In this document: positions 35,453 to 37,277 of the stretch, piece by piece
How the letters are laid out: every line of letters begins with the position of its first letter
How positions within the stretch are numbered: the first letter of the stretch is position 1
NCBI GenBank assembly: GCA_030044775.1
Contig: JASICF010000221.1
Location: 1-37,277 of the forward strand
DNA from: Candidatus Sulfotelmatobacter sp.
Lineage (GTDB): Bacteria > Acidobacteriota > Terriglobia > Terriglobales > Acidobacteriaceae
Direction: 5' to 3'
DNA: 37,277 nt
Notes under the pieces: generated by a model
The model's database searches: none
What the model was told of the DNA's origin: nothing
Seen by the model: the letters and a program-made list of their open reading frames with translations, nothing else
Made by a program: the position numbers and the translations under genes

Positions 35453-37165
35453 TTACTTTGCCAACTGACTGGTCACTTCCGGCAGAACCGCAGTACCTTC
35501 CATCTGCACAGATTGCAACAACGCTGGATTCAATCCGAGCGCGCTCACCATGGTCGGAGCAACCTGGATGGTGGCGGTCTCCGAAGAAACGGTTTGCGGC
35601 GAAAAACTCGGGTTGGCGACCAGCATCATGACATTGGTGTCATCGTGCGCGAATCCGCCGTGATCGCCAATCATCGCCGTGCTGGCCGAGTAAGTCATTC
35701 CAATATTCGGCGTAACAATAATGTCTGGCGTTCTGGGGTCGTCGCTGGCTTCCCAGCCTCCGACGTTATAGTTAGGCGCAAGCGTCGCGCCGTAGAGAAT
35801 TTCGCCCATTCCAATTTCTGTTGCATCCGATTCGAGGATATTCACTGCGTTTTCCACAGGAACACCTTTCTTCAACCAGAGCACCGACACATCATCTTCG
35901 GTAGCGCCGATGCCGGTGGTGTTCAGGGGCGACTCGGAATAAGGAATCAGACTCCCCAGTAGGGTTGCGGGAGTATCGCTGCCGTTCGCGACGTAGCGAG
36001 TAGGATCGATTGGCGACTCGCCATGCTTGGCAGTAACGATGATCAGAGTATTGTTGTAGATGCCGTTGTTTTTCAATGCGGCGACGATATCGCCGATGGC
36101 GGTATCGACGTATTCGACCTCCTCGAACAATCTCTGACTGGGCAGCGCGGCCGCATTCTGATACCCACCGGCGCCGACATCGGCTTCATTGACCGATTCG
36201 CCCACGTAGACAGACTGGAAGTTCATGCCGAAGACCGCCGGAACCTGCGCCGGCGCGCCCATATGGGTTTTGCCCTCAATCTCATTAATCAGCGCGTAGA
36301 CTTTGATCGCGTCGTAGCACTGGATGTTTTCGAAGCTGGCATTCCACGCAGATGTGCCGGCTGGATCGCGAATCGGATCGCAGGGTATGCCGGTAACAGT
36401 TTTTACTCCTGGCAACGGGACAACGGTGGAATCCACTTCGGGAGAATAATAGTCATCCAAACCGTTGCCGCCGGGACCGCCTACAAACGAATAGGAGGGA
36501 TGCTTATCGATCCAGGCCGTATATCCTCCAGCGGTGTGAATTACGCCGAAGGCGGTGTTAATCCGAATGAAGTTCCAGGGATAAACCGGAGCGCAGCCGT
36601 TCTGCGGGTCACGTTCGAGATGCTTGGGATCGATGGAAGCGATTCCACCATCGGTCAGCGAAGCTCCGGGAGCACCGCCGTTCAGCTTGGTGTCGTCAAA
36701 GTCGATGCCTTGGTCGTTGTCAGTGGTAGTTCCGGTCGGCGTGGCATAGGGCGTGCACGGGCCGCCGGCAAGGCCAGTGCCAGTCTTCGATATCGGAGCG
36801 TCCAAGGAACGGTCGTAGGCAACGTCATAATAGAGACCGGTCGATTTGGGTGTGCCGCCAGAAGCCAGGGCCGCCATCCCAGGAAATGAGTCCGAGGGTT
36901 TTGACGAGGTGACATTCACATAATTAATGCCGGTCTGGCTCAAGGTGGTCAGGTTAGGACAGTAAGGATCGCCGCCATTGATGCCAGCGATGCCATGGGA
37001 ACAATTGTAAAAGTCGACTGCGTGCATTCCGTCGATGCTGATGAGCAGGACGTGTTTGATCTTGCCCGACCCGGCGGTGCCAGCATCTGCCGCTATCGCG
37101 TAGGTCGATGAAGCCACAGCCATTGCGAGCAACACTCCAGCGAAAGCACTTCCCTTCAATTTCAT
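35453..37165 (-). CDS. Exported phosphodiesterase/alkaline-phosphatase-superfamily protein (paralogue 2)
   Basis: A 570-residue exported enzyme, same architecture as its neighbour. GGAGG lies just before the ATG; signal peptide is SAFAGVLLAMAVASSTYAIAADA. Key motifs: LLISIDGMHAVDF, KPSDSFPGMAALASGGTP, TAKHGESPID, GDHGGFAHDDTNVMML. The tail ends in APTMVSALGLNPALLQ. Conserved cysteines (YNCSHG, PYCPNL, CAPVYPWNF) suggest disulphides in the periplasm. It has its own upstream palindromes and its own terminator, so it is transcribed separately from the downstream copy. Divergence between copies is spread over the whole length, which points to an old duplication. Substrate unknown. Confidence 0.88.
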   Translation of the reverse strand: MKLKGSAFAGVLLAMAVASSTYAIAADAGTAGSGKIKHVLLISIDGMHAVDFYNCSHGIAGINGGDPYCPNLTTLSQTGINYVNVTSSKPSDSFPGMAALASGGTPKSTGLYYDVAYDRSLDAPISKTGTGLAGGPCTPYATPTGTTTDNDQGIDFDDTKLNGGAPGASLTDGGIASIDPKHLERDPQNGCAPVYPWNFIRINTAFGVIHTAGGYTAWIDKHPSYSFVGGPGGNGLDDYYSPEVDSTVVPLPGVKTVTGIPCDPIRDPAGTSAWNASFENIQCYDAIKVYALINEIEGKTHMGAPAQVPAVFGMNFQSVYVGESVNEADVGAGGYQNAAALPSQRLFEEVEYVDTAIGDIVAALKNNGIYNNTLIIVTAKHGESPIDPTRYVANGSDTPATLLGSLIPYSESPLNTTGIGATEDDVSVLWLKKGVPVENAVNILESDATEIGMGEILYGATLAPNYNVGGWEASDDPRTPDIIVTPNIGMTYSASTAMIGDHGGFAHDDTNVMMLVANPSFSPQTVSSETATIQVAPTMVSALGLNPALLQSVQMEGTAVLPEVTSQLAK

Positions 37166-37198
37166 ATAGGCCTCCAGATGAAGAGAAGTATCAGCTTC

Positions 37199-37246
37199 CA
37201 CAGATTACGGAAGGGTTAAAGATCTGTGAAAACTTATTCATGAATA
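37199..37246 (-). promoter_or_regulatory. Two inverted repeats upstream of phosphatase 2
   Basis: CACAGAT (37199-37205) with ATCTGTG (37222-37228) is a perfect 7-bp inverted repeat, and TATTCATGAATA (37235-37246) is a perfect 12-bp palindrome. Both lie within 80 bases upstream of the ATG. They could be a leader hairpin and an operator; no reliable -35/-10 pair could be placed. Confidence 0.35.
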
Positions 37247-37277
37247 GTCAATTTGGCCAAGTCAGAAGGTGTCATGC

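Overview
The window is a GC-rich stretch of bacterial chromosome with no rRNA, tRNA, CRISPR array or intact transposase that I could recognise. Several things suggest a soil Acidobacteriota (Terriglobia/Koribacter-like) genome. These are the GWK-x-IA...VRT-x-QR-x-E family of one-domain regulators, a very long Asp-box (BNR) exported protein, an M61 peptidase, a two-gene MetH, small lineage-type proteins, and a GTCATCC/GGATGAC palindromic repeat. This is inference from gene content, not a phylogenetic placement.

Layout. 0.3-2.0 kb: exported right-handed beta-helix protein. 2.3-6.1 kb: cobalamin-dependent methionine synthase split into two overlapping genes. 6.4-12.7 kb: a loose regulatory and small-gene region. 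It holds a 73-aa protein, a nested inverted repeat, two related helix-turn-helix regulators flanking a CheB-CheR-PAS fusion (broken by one extra G in a G8 run), a small Cys-rich protein, short helical proteins, a palindromic repeat and a deazaflavin-type oxidoreductase. 13.0-17.5 kb: M61 peptidase with PDZ domain, exported alpha/beta hydrolase, and a SelA-like PLP protein with a Tat-type signal. 17.6-18.0 kb: a STAS protein behind a textbook sigma-54 promoter.

18.1-28.9 kb is the most interesting part. A desaturase-P450 operon diverges from a 1133-residue FAAL-ACP-thioester reductase (a carboxylic-acid-reductase-like layout with a fatty-acyl-AMP ligase at the front). Two exported proteins of unknown function and an MmpL-type RND transporter follow. 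Together these could activate, desaturate, oxidise, reductively release and export a fatty-acid-derived compound. That pathway is a hypothesis; the individual family assignments are strong.

29-37 kb: a HAD-family hydrolase, a 1049-aa Asp-box exported protein, and two tandem paralogous exported phosphodiesterase/alkaline-phosphatase-superfamily enzymes separated by a strong intrinsic terminator.

Many starts were moved inward from the longest open frame because a Shine-Dalgarno sequence or signal peptide begins there. These choices are noted gene by gene.
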